Below are positions 8,336 through 16,391 of a stretch of 43,071 nt of DNA, in pieces. A program made the translations under genes and the position numbers. The notes below the pieces were generated by a model. That model had not been told where the DNA came from and did no database searches. It saw only the letters and a list, made by a program, of their open reading frames with translations. This stretch comes from Anaeroglomus sp964550565 (GTDB lineage Bacteria; Planctomycetota; Phycisphaerae; Sedimentisphaerales; Anaerohalosphaeraceae), in assembly GCA_964550565.1 (NCBI GenBank), contig CAZKAI010000026.1, forward strand, positions 1 through 43,071, read 5' to 3'. Position 1 is the first letter of the stretch; every line of letters begins with the position of its first letter.

Positions 8336-8345
8336 ATTCTGTACC

Positions 8346-8996
8346 TTACGGGTTAATCAAGTTTTTTTCAGTCAGTTGTTTTTGAATCGGCTCAACAAAC
8401 TGATTCAGGATATTGATAACCGCCTGACTGGTCACGGTTGCGCCGGTCATTGCAACGATTTCAGAATCGATTTTTTTGTCATCGCCGAATTTGGCCAGAG
8501 TCAGAGGCGTTGCAGGAACGCCTTTGAACTGGGCCTGGTAGAAGCCGTCCTTGATATTGATTTTGTCACCAAAGCCGGGGGTTTCGTTGCTGCTTAATAC
8601 TCCAAAGCCCAGCAGGGTTTTGAATTGAGCATCCGCGGCAACAACCAGTTTGATTTTGTCGGCAAAACCACTGCCCTCACAGACGAACGCCCAGCCGATA
8701 CAATTGCCGGATGCATCCAACCCCCTGCGGACATCGGCTTCGATGCTTTTGCCGCCGCCAAAATCCATAACGCTTTTACCGCCCTGGAGTTCCAGGGTGA
8801 TTTTGTCCTGCAGCGGTTCAAATTTTTCAGCCGTCGGCAGCAGCGACCGGGCCAGATTGTTGAATTTATTAATTTCGTTCTGGGCAATTTTGGGTGCCCA
8901 GGCCGTATTGGTGACGGCCAGAAGCCCGCCGAAAAACACGGATGAAACCATCAGCAGCCAGCTTTCCCGGAAAAACAATGCTATCTTACTGGACAT
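8346..8996 (-). CDS. rnfG: Rnf complex flavoprotein subunit RnfG
   Basis: RnfG carries a covalently bound FMN on the outer face of the membrane. The 216 residues have an N-terminal membrane anchor (LLMVSSVFFGGLLAVTNTAW) and the flavinylation motif MTGATVTSQAV, whose second Thr (about residue 187) is the expected FMN attachment point for ApbE. GFGVLSSNETPGFGDKI is another family marker. A strong AGGAGG site lies 8 nt before the ATG. Its start overlaps the end of rnfD by 11 nt, consistent with translational coupling. Confidence 0.93.
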   Translation of the reverse strand: MSSKIALFFRESWLLMVSSVFFGGLLAVTNTAWAPKIAQNEINKFNNLARSLLPTAEKFEPLQDKITLELQGGKSVMDFGGGKSIEADVRRGLDASGNCIGWAFVCEGSGFADKIKLVVAADAQFKTLLGFGVLSSNETPGFGDKINIKDGFYQAQFKGVPATPLTLAKFGDDKKIDSEIVAMTGATVTSQAVINILNQFVEPIQKQLTEKNLINP

Positions 8997-9999
8997 GGGG
9001 TTTTCCTCCTGCCGGAATCAGTCGGGTAAAGCGGTCAATCAACGGAGTCAACGCATTCATAATCAATATCGCATACATCACGCCTTCAGGATATTCACCC
9101 AGAATACGAATCAGCATAATCAGCACACCTACGCCAATGCCGAAAATAAACTCGCCTTTGAATGTCAAGGGTGACGTCACCGGGTCAGTCGCAATAAAGA
9201 ATGCACACAGCATCATGCCGCCGCCGACCAGATGATAGACAGGACTGACATACAACTCCGGCTTAATCAGCCATCCAACAGAGGCAACCACTGCCGCTGA
9301 AACCAGGACCATCGCAGGAATGCGCCATGTGATGGTTTTACGGAACAGCATATAAACCCCGCCCAGCAGAATCGCCAGGGCACTGGTTTCACCGAGGCAC
9401 CCGCCTTCGGTACCAAAAAAAGAATCCCGGTAAAACTTGCTGACTTCCACGGCATTTTCCTGGCCTTTGAGGGATGCCTTGCTCCAGGCCATAGCGGTCG
9501 CCTGCGTGGTGGCATGGGTATTGGCGGCGGTCATCTTCTTGAGAGCTTCGTCTTTGACGGTCGCCGGAGCCATCCAGGAGGTCATCAGGGTTCCAAAAGA
9601 AATGGCCAGAAACACACGGGCCGCCATCGCCGGATTGAATACATTATAGCCAAGCCCGCCATAAAGCATCTTGACAATCAGGATGGCAAAGGCCCCGCCA
9701 ATGACCGCAACCCACCACGGGGCCGCCGGCGGCAGAGAAAACGCAAGGATAACCCCCGTCACGATCGCACTGAGATTACTTAATGAATTGGGTTTCTTGC
9801 GAACGACATTCACCAGCCACTCGCTGAGTAAACAGGAGCCGACCGAACACAGCAGCAAAACGATGGCATACTGGCGGAAAAACCAGATGGATGCAGCCAT
9901 CGGAAACGCCAGTCCAATCAGCACGTCCAGCATCACCCGCTGGGTTGATAGCGGCTGGCTGATATGCGGGGCCGGCGAAACGGTTATCTTACTGAGCAT
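8986..9999 (-). CDS. rnfD: Rnf complex membrane flavoprotein subunit RnfD
   Basis: RnfD is a polytopic membrane subunit of Rnf related to NqrB. The 337 residues include multiple hydrophobic helices, YGGLGYNVFNPAMAARVFLA, GCLGETSALAILLGG and FIATDPVTSPLTFKGEFIFG, all characteristic. In the segment where relatives have an S/T-G-A-T flavinylation site before the GETS motif, this protein reads THATTQATAMA: Ala-Thr is kept, but the Gly is replaced by Gln. The spacing and context support the alignment only loosely. AAAGGA lies 10 nt before the start, and the gene follows rnfC by 38 nt. Confidence 0.92.
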   Translation of the reverse strand: MLSKITVSPAPHISQPLSTQRVMLDVLIGLAFPMAASIWFFRQYAIVLLLCSVGSCLLSEWLVNVVRKKPNSLSNLSAIVTGVILAFSLPPAAPWWVAVIGGAFAILIVKMLYGGLGYNVFNPAMAARVFLAISFGTLMTSWMAPATVKDEALKKMTAANTHATTQATAMAWSKASLKGQENAVEVSKFYRDSFFGTEGGCLGETSALAILLGGVYMLFRKTITWRIPAMVLVSAAVVASVGWLIKPELYVSPVYHLVGGGMMLCAFFIATDPVTSPLTFKGEFIFGIGVGVLIMLIRILGEYPEGVMYAILIMNALTPLIDRFTRLIPAGGKPHVQ

Positions 10000-10037
10000 G
10001 GAAACAGATTCCTTTCAATGATGCTTCGAGCGGTTAC

Positions 10038-11408
10038 TTATGCCTTTTTCTTGGCACGGGCAACCAACAACTTTCCGGTTTTAATGTATCCGGTCAATTC
10101 GATATTGGCAGGACACACATAACTGCAGCAGCCGCACTCAATACAGGCGGACATGAAGTATTGCTCCTGGGCTATATCTAATTTATTCGCCTTGACCGCA
10201 TGGGCAATCTTGGTGGGATTGAGATTTTCCGGACAGGCTGTCAAACATCGCCCGCAGCGGATACAGGCGGTCTGAGTCTGGTTAAACTTGGACTCGGTGA
10301 CTTCTTTTCGAGTCAAAAAAGTCAGGCCGCCGTTGGTCTTAGTAATAGGAGTGGAAAAGTCCGCAATCGCAAACCCCATCATCGGCCCGCCCATGACCAC
10401 CTTGGCCGCGGTTTCAGTCAAACCCCCGCAATAATCAATCAATTCCTGAACGCTGATTCCAATGGGACAATAGTAATTGCCCGGCTTGCAAATCGCCCGG
10501 CCTGTCACAGAAACCACGCGGTGCGTCAGCGGATTTCCGAAGACCACCGCCTCGGCAATCGCCGCTGCAGTGGCAACATTCACAACACAAGCCCCAATAA
10601 CCGGCGGAATGCTGTTTGTGGGGACGATTTTGTTCCAAACGGCACGTATAAGTTGTCTTTCCCCACCCTGTGGGTACTTGGTCTTGACGGGAACGACCTG
10701 AATATCTTCATCATTTCCGAGCGATTCTATCGCTTTATTGAAGATGGTAATGGCTTCGGGTTTGTTGTCTTCGATGCCGATTCGGATTTGGTCAACGCCT
10801 GCCGCTTTTGCTGTAAGTCGAATTCCGGCAAGCACTTGCCATGTCCATTCGAGCATCACCCGGTAATCACAGGTCAAAAACGGCTCACATTCACAGCCGT
10901 TGACAATCAAGATAGTCTTGGGCATCGCGGGATTGGGTTCGATTTTGACCCGAGCCGGAAAACCCGCCCCACCCATACCGACAATGCCTGCATCCTTAAT
11001 CGCTCGGCAAATCTGCTCAGAAATCCATTTCGACAGATCAAACTTGGCATCAAACCGCCCGGCCACAGGCAATTTGGGTTCGTTTTGCGCGGGATCAACA
11101 TCGATGACCACCGCCATAGTTCTGCCTAAAACCGGATGGGGAGCAAGGGTTATATCTTTGACCGTACCATTGACCGGGGAATGAATCGCGGCCGAGACAA
11201 AAGCGTCCGAGGAGCCAATCACCTGACCCACCTTGACTGTATCTTTTTTATTAACAACAGGTTTGCAGGGAGCCCCTAAATGCTGACTCAGTAAAACCAC
11301 AACCTGTTTTGGACTTGGAATTACTTCAATCGGTCGTCCCTGACTGTACTGCTTGCCTTCCGGGGGGTGAACGCCGCCGGGGAAGCTGAATTTTCCTCGT
11401 GTTTCCAT
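10038..11408 (-). CDS. rnfC: Rnf complex subunit RnfC (NADH-side)
   Basis: RnfC is the peripheral subunit that exchanges electrons with NAD(H) through FMN and iron-sulfur clusters. The 456 residues include the N-terminal lipoyl-like domain, the nucleotide/FMN-binding signature GMGGAGFPARVKI, GCECEPFLTCDYR and, near the C-terminus, two ferredoxin-like motifs CIRCGRCLTACP and CIECGCCSYVCP giving two [4Fe-4S] clusters. ATG at 11408 has AGGA 8 nt upstream, and a GTG one codon earlier is also in frame. This is a short RnfC without the long Ala/Lys-rich tail of gamma-proteobacterial versions. Confidence 0.95.
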   Translation of the reverse strand: METRGKFSFPGGVHPPEGKQYSQGRPIEVIPSPKQVVVLLSQHLGAPCKPVVNKKDTVKVGQVIGSSDAFVSAAIHSPVNGTVKDITLAPHPVLGRTMAVVIDVDPAQNEPKLPVAGRFDAKFDLSKWISEQICRAIKDAGIVGMGGAGFPARVKIEPNPAMPKTILIVNGCECEPFLTCDYRVMLEWTWQVLAGIRLTAKAAGVDQIRIGIEDNKPEAITIFNKAIESLGNDEDIQVVPVKTKYPQGGERQLIRAVWNKIVPTNSIPPVIGACVVNVATAAAIAEAVVFGNPLTHRVVSVTGRAICKPGNYYCPIGISVQELIDYCGGLTETAAKVVMGGPMMGFAIADFSTPITKTNGGLTFLTRKEVTESKFNQTQTACIRCGRCLTACPENLNPTKIAHAVKANKLDIAQEQYFMSACIECGCCSYVCPANIELTGYIKTGKLLVARAKKKA

Positions 11409-11418
11409 CACGCTTTTC

Positions 11419-11718
11419 CTATTTAGGACATCTTAATTGTCCGGATTTGTGTCGGGTCAAGTATCGAATCCCCAAAATTGTCACAGCAGCGGCGACCAAG
11501 CCCATACTCAACAACGCCACCGTAAGCAATTTTGGGTTATCGATTTTGTTTTTTAACCACGGCTGAGCGATACCTGCGGCACAGACAAATGCCGCTACGG
11601 GTAGAACGAAAGCCTGAATCGCTTTCCAGGTAATATTCGGGCCTTGAGACTGGCCTACTCTCTGATAGACCTCTTTGCAGGTATCTTGATGCCCGCAGCC
11701 GGCACAATGTTTATCCAT
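11419..11718 (-). CDS. Small Cys-rich membrane protein heading the Rnf operon (RseC-like?)
   Basis: The 99 residues begin with a cysteine cluster, MDKHCAGCGHQDTC, and continue with two hydrophobic helices (FVLPVAAFVCAAGIA and LLTVALLSMGLVAAAVTILG). It is the first gene after the predicted promoter and ends 10 nt before rnfC. Small two-helix proteins of the RseC/MucC type accompany rnf/rsx operons in many bacteria, and the size and topology fit. The Cys pattern and lack of a longer N-terminal domain leave the assignment open. It could bind a metal or cluster, or help in assembly. Confidence 0.65.
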   Translation of the reverse strand: MDKHCAGCGHQDTCKEVYQRVGQSQGPNITWKAIQAFVLPVAAFVCAAGIAQPWLKNKIDNPKLLTVALLSMGLVAAAVTILGIRYLTRHKSGQLRCPK

Positions 11719-11749
11719 TTATTGTTCCGCTTTCACAAGTAATGATTTT

Positions 11750-11778
11750 TATATAGTCCAAACCCCCTGTCTTTGCAA
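11750..11778 (-). promoter_or_regulatory. Predicted promoter of the Rnf operon
   Basis: On the minus strand TTGCAA (11778-11773) is followed by exactly 17 nt and TATATA (11755-11750). Transcription would begin near 11743, leaving a leader of about 25 nt before the first gene. The same -35 hexamer appears in the divergent aroG promoter. Confidence 0.6.
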
Positions 11779-11817
11779 GAAGATTTTTGACTGCTGCGAG
11801 CCAGTGAGCTTAAAGAT

Positions 11818-11846
11818 TTGCAATTATAATAGGATTCGAGTATAAT
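11818..11846 (+). promoter_or_regulatory. Predicted promoter of the DAHP synthase gene
   Basis: TTGCAA (11818-11823), a 17-nt spacer and a perfect TATAAT (11841-11846). The start would be near 11853, giving a leader of roughly 37 nt. No convincing Shine-Dalgarno site is visible before the ATG at 11890. Confidence 0.65.
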
Positions 11847-11889
11847 AATTGTTTCTATAAACAATAACAGAGTAACCCTGTCGGCTTTT

Positions 11890-12933
11890 ATGGAACGTAC
11901 AGATAATCTAAACATCAAATGTTTCCGGTCGTTAATTACGCCGGAGGAACTGAAGCGGGAATTTCCGCAGACTGAAGAGGCTGCGCATCTGGTTGCTTCT
12001 TCGCGAAAGATTATCGAGAACATCCTGACCAACAAAGATCAACGCCGACTGGTGATTACTGGACCTTGCAGCCTGCATGACCGCGAAGCGACTCTCGAAT
12101 ATGCTGGACGGCTGAACAAGCTGCAGATGGAGCTATCCGGGAAAGTCTTGCTGGTCATGCGGGCCTATTTTGAAAAACCCCGTACCACTTTAGGCTGGAA
12201 GGGTATGCTCTATGATCCTCATCTGGACGGGTCGTACGATATCGAATTCGGCCTGCGGCAGTCTCGCGGCATTCTCTCGGAGATTGCCAAACTCGGGCTG
12301 CCGGTGGCGACGGAAATCCTGGAGCCGATTATTCCGCAGTATCTGTGTGATTTGATCAGTTGGGCCGCCATTGGCGCCCGGACCAGCGAATCGCAGATTC
12401 ACCGGCAGATGGCCAGCGGACTTTCAATGCCCATCGGTTTCAAGAACGCCACAGACGGCAATCTCGCCGTGGCGATGGACGCCATCAAAGCCGCGGCCAG
12501 CCCGCATTCATTCCTGGGGATTGACCGTGACGGCAAAGTCATCGTTGCCGAGACCAAAGGCAATAGATACGGCCATCTGGTCATGCGAGGCGGGACGGGC
12601 GGACCAAATTTCGGCAGTGAATTTGTCGCGTTTGCGGAGGTGCTGCTGCAAAAGGCCAACATCGACAACGGGATTATTATCGATTGCAGTCATGCCAACT
12701 CTCACAAAGACCATAAACGGCAGAAAGACGCCCTGTATGATGTCGCCGACCAGATTCGCAGCGGCTCGACGGTCATTTCAGGTGTGATGCTTGAAAGCTT
12801 TATCAAAGAAGGCCGGCAAAGCATCGGCTCGGTGGGCCAGCTTAAATATGGGGTATCCCTGACGGATTCCTGTATCAGTTGGGAAGAAACCGAAGAGCTG
12901 GTTCGCAACTTTGCCGGGGCGATTTCGTCTTAG
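11890..12933 (+). CDS. aroG: 3-deoxy-7-phosphoheptulonate (DAHP) synthase, class I
   Basis: It condenses phosphoenolpyruvate and erythrose 4-phosphate into DAHP, the first step of the shikimate pathway. The 347 residues show ITGPCSLHD, FEKPRTTLGWKG, the highly conserved GARTSESQIHRQMASGLS, GFKNATDG, MRGGTGGPNF and DCSHANSHKDH, all class I alpha (AroF/G/H-like) signatures including the metal-binding Cys, His and Asp. Length is normal for the family. Which aromatic amino acid regulates it cannot be read from sequence, so the symbol aroG is generic. It is a single gene with its own promoter, divergent from the Rnf operon. Confidence 0.95.
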   Translation: MERTDNLNIKCFRSLITPEELKREFPQTEEAAHLVASSRKIIENILTNKDQRRLVITGPCSLHDREATLEYAGRLNKLQMELSGKVLLVMRAYFEKPRTTLGWKGMLYDPHLDGSYDIEFGLRQSRGILSEIAKLGLPVATEILEPIIPQYLCDLISWAAIGARTSESQIHRQMASGLSMPIGFKNATDGNLAVAMDAIKAAASPHSFLGIDRDGKVIVAETKGNRYGHLVMRGGTGGPNFGSEFVAFAEVLLQKANIDNGIIIDCSHANSHKDHKRQKDALYDVADQIRSGSTVISGVMLESFIKEGRQSIGSVGQLKYGVSLTDSCISWEETEELVRNFAGAISS

Positions 12934-13160
12934 AATATCCTGTTTTGTATGTTGCCAACCCGTTTCTGTTTCATAACCATATATCAATCAAGAAGTTATG
13001 GTCTTTCTTGGGTGTAAATACTAAATATATACTAAAACGTGATATATTAGTAGATATTTTTCAGAAAAAAGATATGCTAATAATATGTATATTAGTAATA
13101 AAATAGTATCGATTAAAACAAAACTATTAATCTGAACAGATAAATATGGAGCCTGAAGAT
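12934..13160. promoter_or_regulatory. AT-rich fic upstream region with repeated TTAGTA motifs
   Basis: This very AT-rich stretch contains a 10-bp direct repeat TATATTAGTA at 13043-13052 and 13088-13097, and TACTAA, its inverse core, at about 13018 and 13030. A gapped inverted repeat links ACTAAATATAT to ATATATTAGT. The symmetry suggests operator sites, but AT-rich sequence produces such matches easily. Confidence 0.3.
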
Positions 13161-14495
13161 ATGAGAAAGCCCCAATGTCCACCTGATATCAATCAAGTAT
13201 GGGAGGCAATCAAACATAATCCCGAGGCTTTTTTTGAGAGGCTTTCTATACTTTCTCGTGATACCAGATATTTACATTGGGATAAATTGAGACACCTATC
13301 GCCTCCTCTTCCTATAACCCATGAGGAATGGTGGTTCGCCATAAAATATCAAAGACGATATGCTTATAGAAAAATACTGCCCTTATACGACAAGACTGGC
13401 TCTCCATTTTTCATGTTAGTTGCGGTTGATCCGATACCTGAAAGACTGCACGAGATTGATTTAGGCTCAGGCGGGCTCATTCAAATGCCGGAACAAATTA
13501 CTAATCCTGAAACTCGTGACCAATATTACATCAGTTCATTGATCGAGGAAGCAATTACTTCCAGTCAATTAGAAGGTGCTGCAACAACCCGACTAATCGC
13601 AAAGGAAATGATCAAAAGCGGGCGAAAACCTATCAATCGAAGCGAGCAAATGATTTTGAATAACTTCAATACTATGCAGCATATAAACAAACTGAAAGAG
13701 CGCGAGTTATCAAAAGAATTAATATTCGAGATTCATAGATTAGTTACTGAAAACACACTGGATGATCCATCCGCTACGGGACATTTCCGAAAATCTGATG
13801 AACACGATTCCGTCGTAGATCCCTATAACGAAATACTTCACGAGCCGCCTTTAGCAAAAGAACTAAACCATAGAATGGAATTGATGTGTAAATTCGCGAA
13901 TGGGCAAATTACAGAATCCGGTTATATTCACCCCGTGATCCGTTCTATCATATTACATTTCTGGCTGGCATATGACCATCCTTTCGTTGATGGAAATGGA
14001 AGAACAGCAAGAGCCATTTTCTATTGGTCCATGCTCCGTCATAAGTATTGGCTCTTTGAATTTGTTTCCATTTCTCAAGTACTGTTAAAAGCTCCGGCAA
14101 AGTATGAGCGGGCTTTTTTATATACAGAAACTGACGAAAATGATTTGACCTATTTTATTCTTTACCATCTCAACGTCATCCAGCAAGCAATTCAGCAACT
14201 TCATGAATTCGTCCAGCAAAAAACAATCCGATTGCAGAATCTCGAAAAAGAGATGAGAGGGATGGCCATTTTAAATCACCGGCAACAGGCCCTGGTCAGT
14301 CACGCATTAAGACATCCCTATCACAAATATACCATACAATCCCATCGTATCAGCCACAACGTTGTATATCAGACTGCCAGAACAGATTTGCTGGATTTGG
14401 AAAGTCGTGGTTTACTGGAAAGTAAAAAAATAGGCAAAAAGTGGTTCTTTACACCTGTCCCTAAACTGGAAAAGAAACTTTCCCGACTGACCTGA
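13161..14495 (+). CDS. Fic-family AMP transferase with N-terminal inhibitory motif
   Basis: Fic enzymes usually transfer AMP from ATP to hydroxyl groups of target proteins. The catalytic motif HPFVDGNGRTAR is complete, with His, Asp, Gly-Asn-Gly and Arg. Upstream, near residue 135, lies SSQLEGA, which fits the (S/T)xxxE(G/N) inhibitory helix that blocks ATP binding in class II Fic proteins. The C-terminal ~90 residues look like a winged-helix domain (HRISHNVVYQTARTDLLDLE). ATG at 13161 has GGAG 9 nt upstream; an in-frame ATG at 13146 would add five residues. The gene and its leader are clearly AT-richer than their neighbours, so recent acquisition is likely. No separate antitoxin gene is visible. 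Confidence 0.88.
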   Translation: MRKPQCPPDINQVWEAIKHNPEAFFERLSILSRDTRYLHWDKLRHLSPPLPITHEEWWFAIKYQRRYAYRKILPLYDKTGSPFFMLVAVDPIPERLHEIDLGSGGLIQMPEQITNPETRDQYYISSLIEEAITSSQLEGAATTRLIAKEMIKSGRKPINRSEQMILNNFNTMQHINKLKERELSKELIFEIHRLVTENTLDDPSATGHFRKSDEHDSVVDPYNEILHEPPLAKELNHRMELMCKFANGQITESGYIHPVIRSIILHFWLAYDHPFVDGNGRTARAIFYWSMLRHKYWLFEFVSISQVLLKAPAKYERAFLYTETDENDLTYFILYHLNVIQQAIQQLHEFVQQKTIRLQNLEKEMRGMAILNHRQQALVSHALRHPYHKYTIQSHRISHNVVYQTARTDLLDLESRGLLESKKIGKKWFFTPVPKLEKKLSRLT

Positions 14496-14502
14496 AATAT
14501 CT

Positions 14503-15507
14503 TTATTTCCACTTGTGCTGGCAAACACCGGCCAGGATTTTTTCAGCGCACTCCAGGGCCGCAAGGCCTTCTTCGGCGGTCACTTCAGGACGGCATGCAG
14601 GATTGGCAACCGCATTTAAAAAGGCCTGCTGCTCGACTTTGAGCGGCTCGGCATCGGTGATATCCAGTTGTTCAATATGCAGCATTTCCGTCCAGTTGAC
14701 GGTGGAAAAATCAAAGTCCTGTGCAGCCTGATGCTCGCGAATCCACTTGACCATATCCACATTGGGATCGGTTTTAATGACGATGCCTTCTTTGGATTGA
14801 TAATTCAGACTCAAATAGGCCTGTCGGCTGAAGATGCGAACCTTGCGTTCGGTCTTCAGGGCAAGCCGGGATGCGGTGATGTTGGCAATGCAGCCGTTTT
14901 CAAAGGTAATGCGGGCATTGCAGATGTCTTCATGGTCGGCGATGACATTGACGCCGACAGCTTCGACATTTTTGACGGGGCTGTTGGCCAGCGACAGAAT
15001 AATATCAATATCATGAATCATCACGTCGAGTACCACACCAATATCCATCGACCGGAACGGATACGGACTGACGCGTGTCGCCTCAATAAACATCGGCTCA
15101 ATATGCAGCCGCTTCATGGCCTGGACAACGGGATTACACCGTTCGGAATGCCCCACGGCCACGACGGTATTATATTGTTTTGATAATTCGACAATCCGCC
15201 GGCCTTCTTCGACACTGGCGGCCAGCGGTTTTTCAATCAGGACAGGAATGCGATTGGAAATCAGCAGCTCAGCCAGATTTTTATGGGCCACGGTGGGCGC
15301 GGATATCGTCACGGCATCCACCTGGCCGATCAGACTTTTGGGGTCAGTCAGGGCCTTGCAGTTGTGCTGTTTGGCCAGATTCTGTGCCTTGACCGGGTCG
15401 GCATCCACCACTGCCACAAGCCGGGCCTGTTCCAGTTTGCCATAGACTTTGGCATGAATGCCGCCCATCTTGCCGGCGCCGATAATCGCTGTACGGATTG
15501 TATCCAT
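14503..15507 (-). CDS. Gfo/Idh/MocA dehydrogenase, GnnA-like (lipid A-linked)
   Basis: This NAD(P)-dependent oxidoreductase has an N-terminal Rossmann motif IIGAGKMGGIHAKVY, the family signature EKPLAASVEEG, and RVSPYPFRSMDIGVVLDVMI followed by HDIDI near the active-site region. From ATG at 15507 (AGGA 8 nt upstream) it has 334 residues; an ATG at 15537 adds ten. It directly follows lpxA. In several bacteria, genes at this position encode GnnA, UDP-GlcNAc 3-dehydrogenase, which with the aminotransferase GnnB prepares amide-linked lipid A. GnnB is not found in this window, so the specific reaction is an inference; another UDP-sugar is possible. Confidence 0.85.
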   Translation of the reverse strand: MDTIRTAIIGAGKMGGIHAKVYGKLEQARLVAVVDADPVKAQNLAKQHNCKALTDPKSLIGQVDAVTISAPTVAHKNLAELLISNRIPVLIEKPLAASVEEGRRIVELSKQYNTVVAVGHSERCNPVVQAMKRLHIEPMFIEATRVSPYPFRSMDIGVVLDVMIHDIDIILSLANSPVKNVEAVGVNVIADHEDICNARITFENGCIANITASRLALKTERKVRIFSRQAYLSLNYQSKEGIVIKTDPNVDMVKWIREHQAAQDFDFSTVNWTEMLHIEQLDITDAEPLKVEQQAFLNAVANPACRPEVTAEEGLAALECAEKILAGVCQHKWK

Positions 15508-15546
15508 CGCTGTTTCCTGCCGCGCTGCGGCGGCCATGCAACCTCG

Positions 15547-16350
15547 TTAATCGCGGAACAATTCCAGATGCCGCCCGAAACGCTGTTTACCCATGTTCAG
15601 CATGTGGTCCACAATAGCGCGCACACTATCATCCAGGCCATCTTGTGCAGCCAGAGCCTTGACCTGTTCCAGCACCGGTTTTTTGGACCGCCAGATAAAC
15701 CGATACGCCTGTTCGATGAGTTCCTGCTGCTGTTCGCTCAGCCCCGCGCGCCGGATGCCGCGTTTATTAATGCCGCGGACCTCGGACGGATAGTGGCCGC
15801 TGACAATCATATACGGCGGAATGTCATGGGCAATACCCGTGTAACCGGCCGCATAACACCACTTGCCGATGGTGCAGAATTGATGCACCGCCACCATGCC
15901 CGACAGCCAGACGCCGGTCTGGAGATGACAATGGCCGCTGATCTGGGTATAGTTGCTCATCACGATATGATCGCTGAGTACACAGTCATGTCCAAGGTGA
16001 ACACCAATCATCAGCAGGTTGTTGTTGCCGATAATGGTTTTATGATCCGGGTACATACTTGGATGAATCGTCACAAATTCACGAATATTGTTATTGTCGC
16101 CGATTTCCAGACCGCCCATGGGCCGGCTGAAATTCAGTACCTGCGGCGGACGACCGATGACGCAGTTGGCAAACAGCCGGTTGTTTTTACCGAGCTTGAC
16201 GTTTTTGCCAACAACGACGTGAGCATCCAATACGGTACCGTCGCCGATTTCCGCGCCTGCGTCAACCAGTGTAAACGGACCAATCACTACATCATTTCCC
16301 AGTTTTGCAGTTTTATCGATGACCGCACTCGGGTGTATTTCTGAAGCCAT
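15547..16350 (-). CDS. lpxA: UDP-N-acetylglucosamine O-acyltransferase LpxA
   Basis: LpxA performs the first acylation of lipid A biosynthesis in the cytoplasm. The protein of 267 residues from ATG at 16350 matches the usual ~262. Hexapeptide repeats of a left-handed beta-helix fill the first two thirds (GNDVVIGPFTLVDAGAEIG), and HLGHDCVLSD contains the catalytic His position. A helical C-terminal part follows. A TTG overlapping the upstream stop codon would add 15 residues, but GGGAGG 13 nt before 16350 and family length favour the ATG. It lies 41 nt behind lpxC-fabZ. Substrate may be UDP-GlcNAc or its 3-amino form if the GnnA-like neighbour acts on it. Confidence 0.93.
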   Translation of the reverse strand: MASEIHPSAVIDKTAKLGNDVVIGPFTLVDAGAEIGDGTVLDAHVVVGKNVKLGKNNRLFANCVIGRPPQVLNFSRPMGGLEIGDNNNIREFVTIHPSMYPDHKTIIGNNNLLMIGVHLGHDCVLSDHIVMSNYTQISGHCHLQTGVWLSGMVAVHQFCTIGKWCYAAGYTGIAHDIPPYMIVSGHYPSEVRGINKRGIRRAGLSEQQQELIEQAYRFIWRSKKPVLEQVKALAAQDGLDDSVRAIVDHMLNMGKQRFGRHLELFRD

Positions 16351-16391
16351 ACTCGTAAATAAACCTCCCTTAATCAATTCTGCTGCGGACG

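Noticed and set aside
13018..13100. CRISPR-like or phage-type direct repeats upstream of fic
   Set aside because: Only two 10-bp copies with irregular AT-rich surroundings; no spacer pattern.
15283..16344. Plus-strand open frame of 353 residues opposite lpxA and the dehydrogenase
   Set aside because: It spans two well-supported minus-strand genes and their junction, with no protein features of its own.
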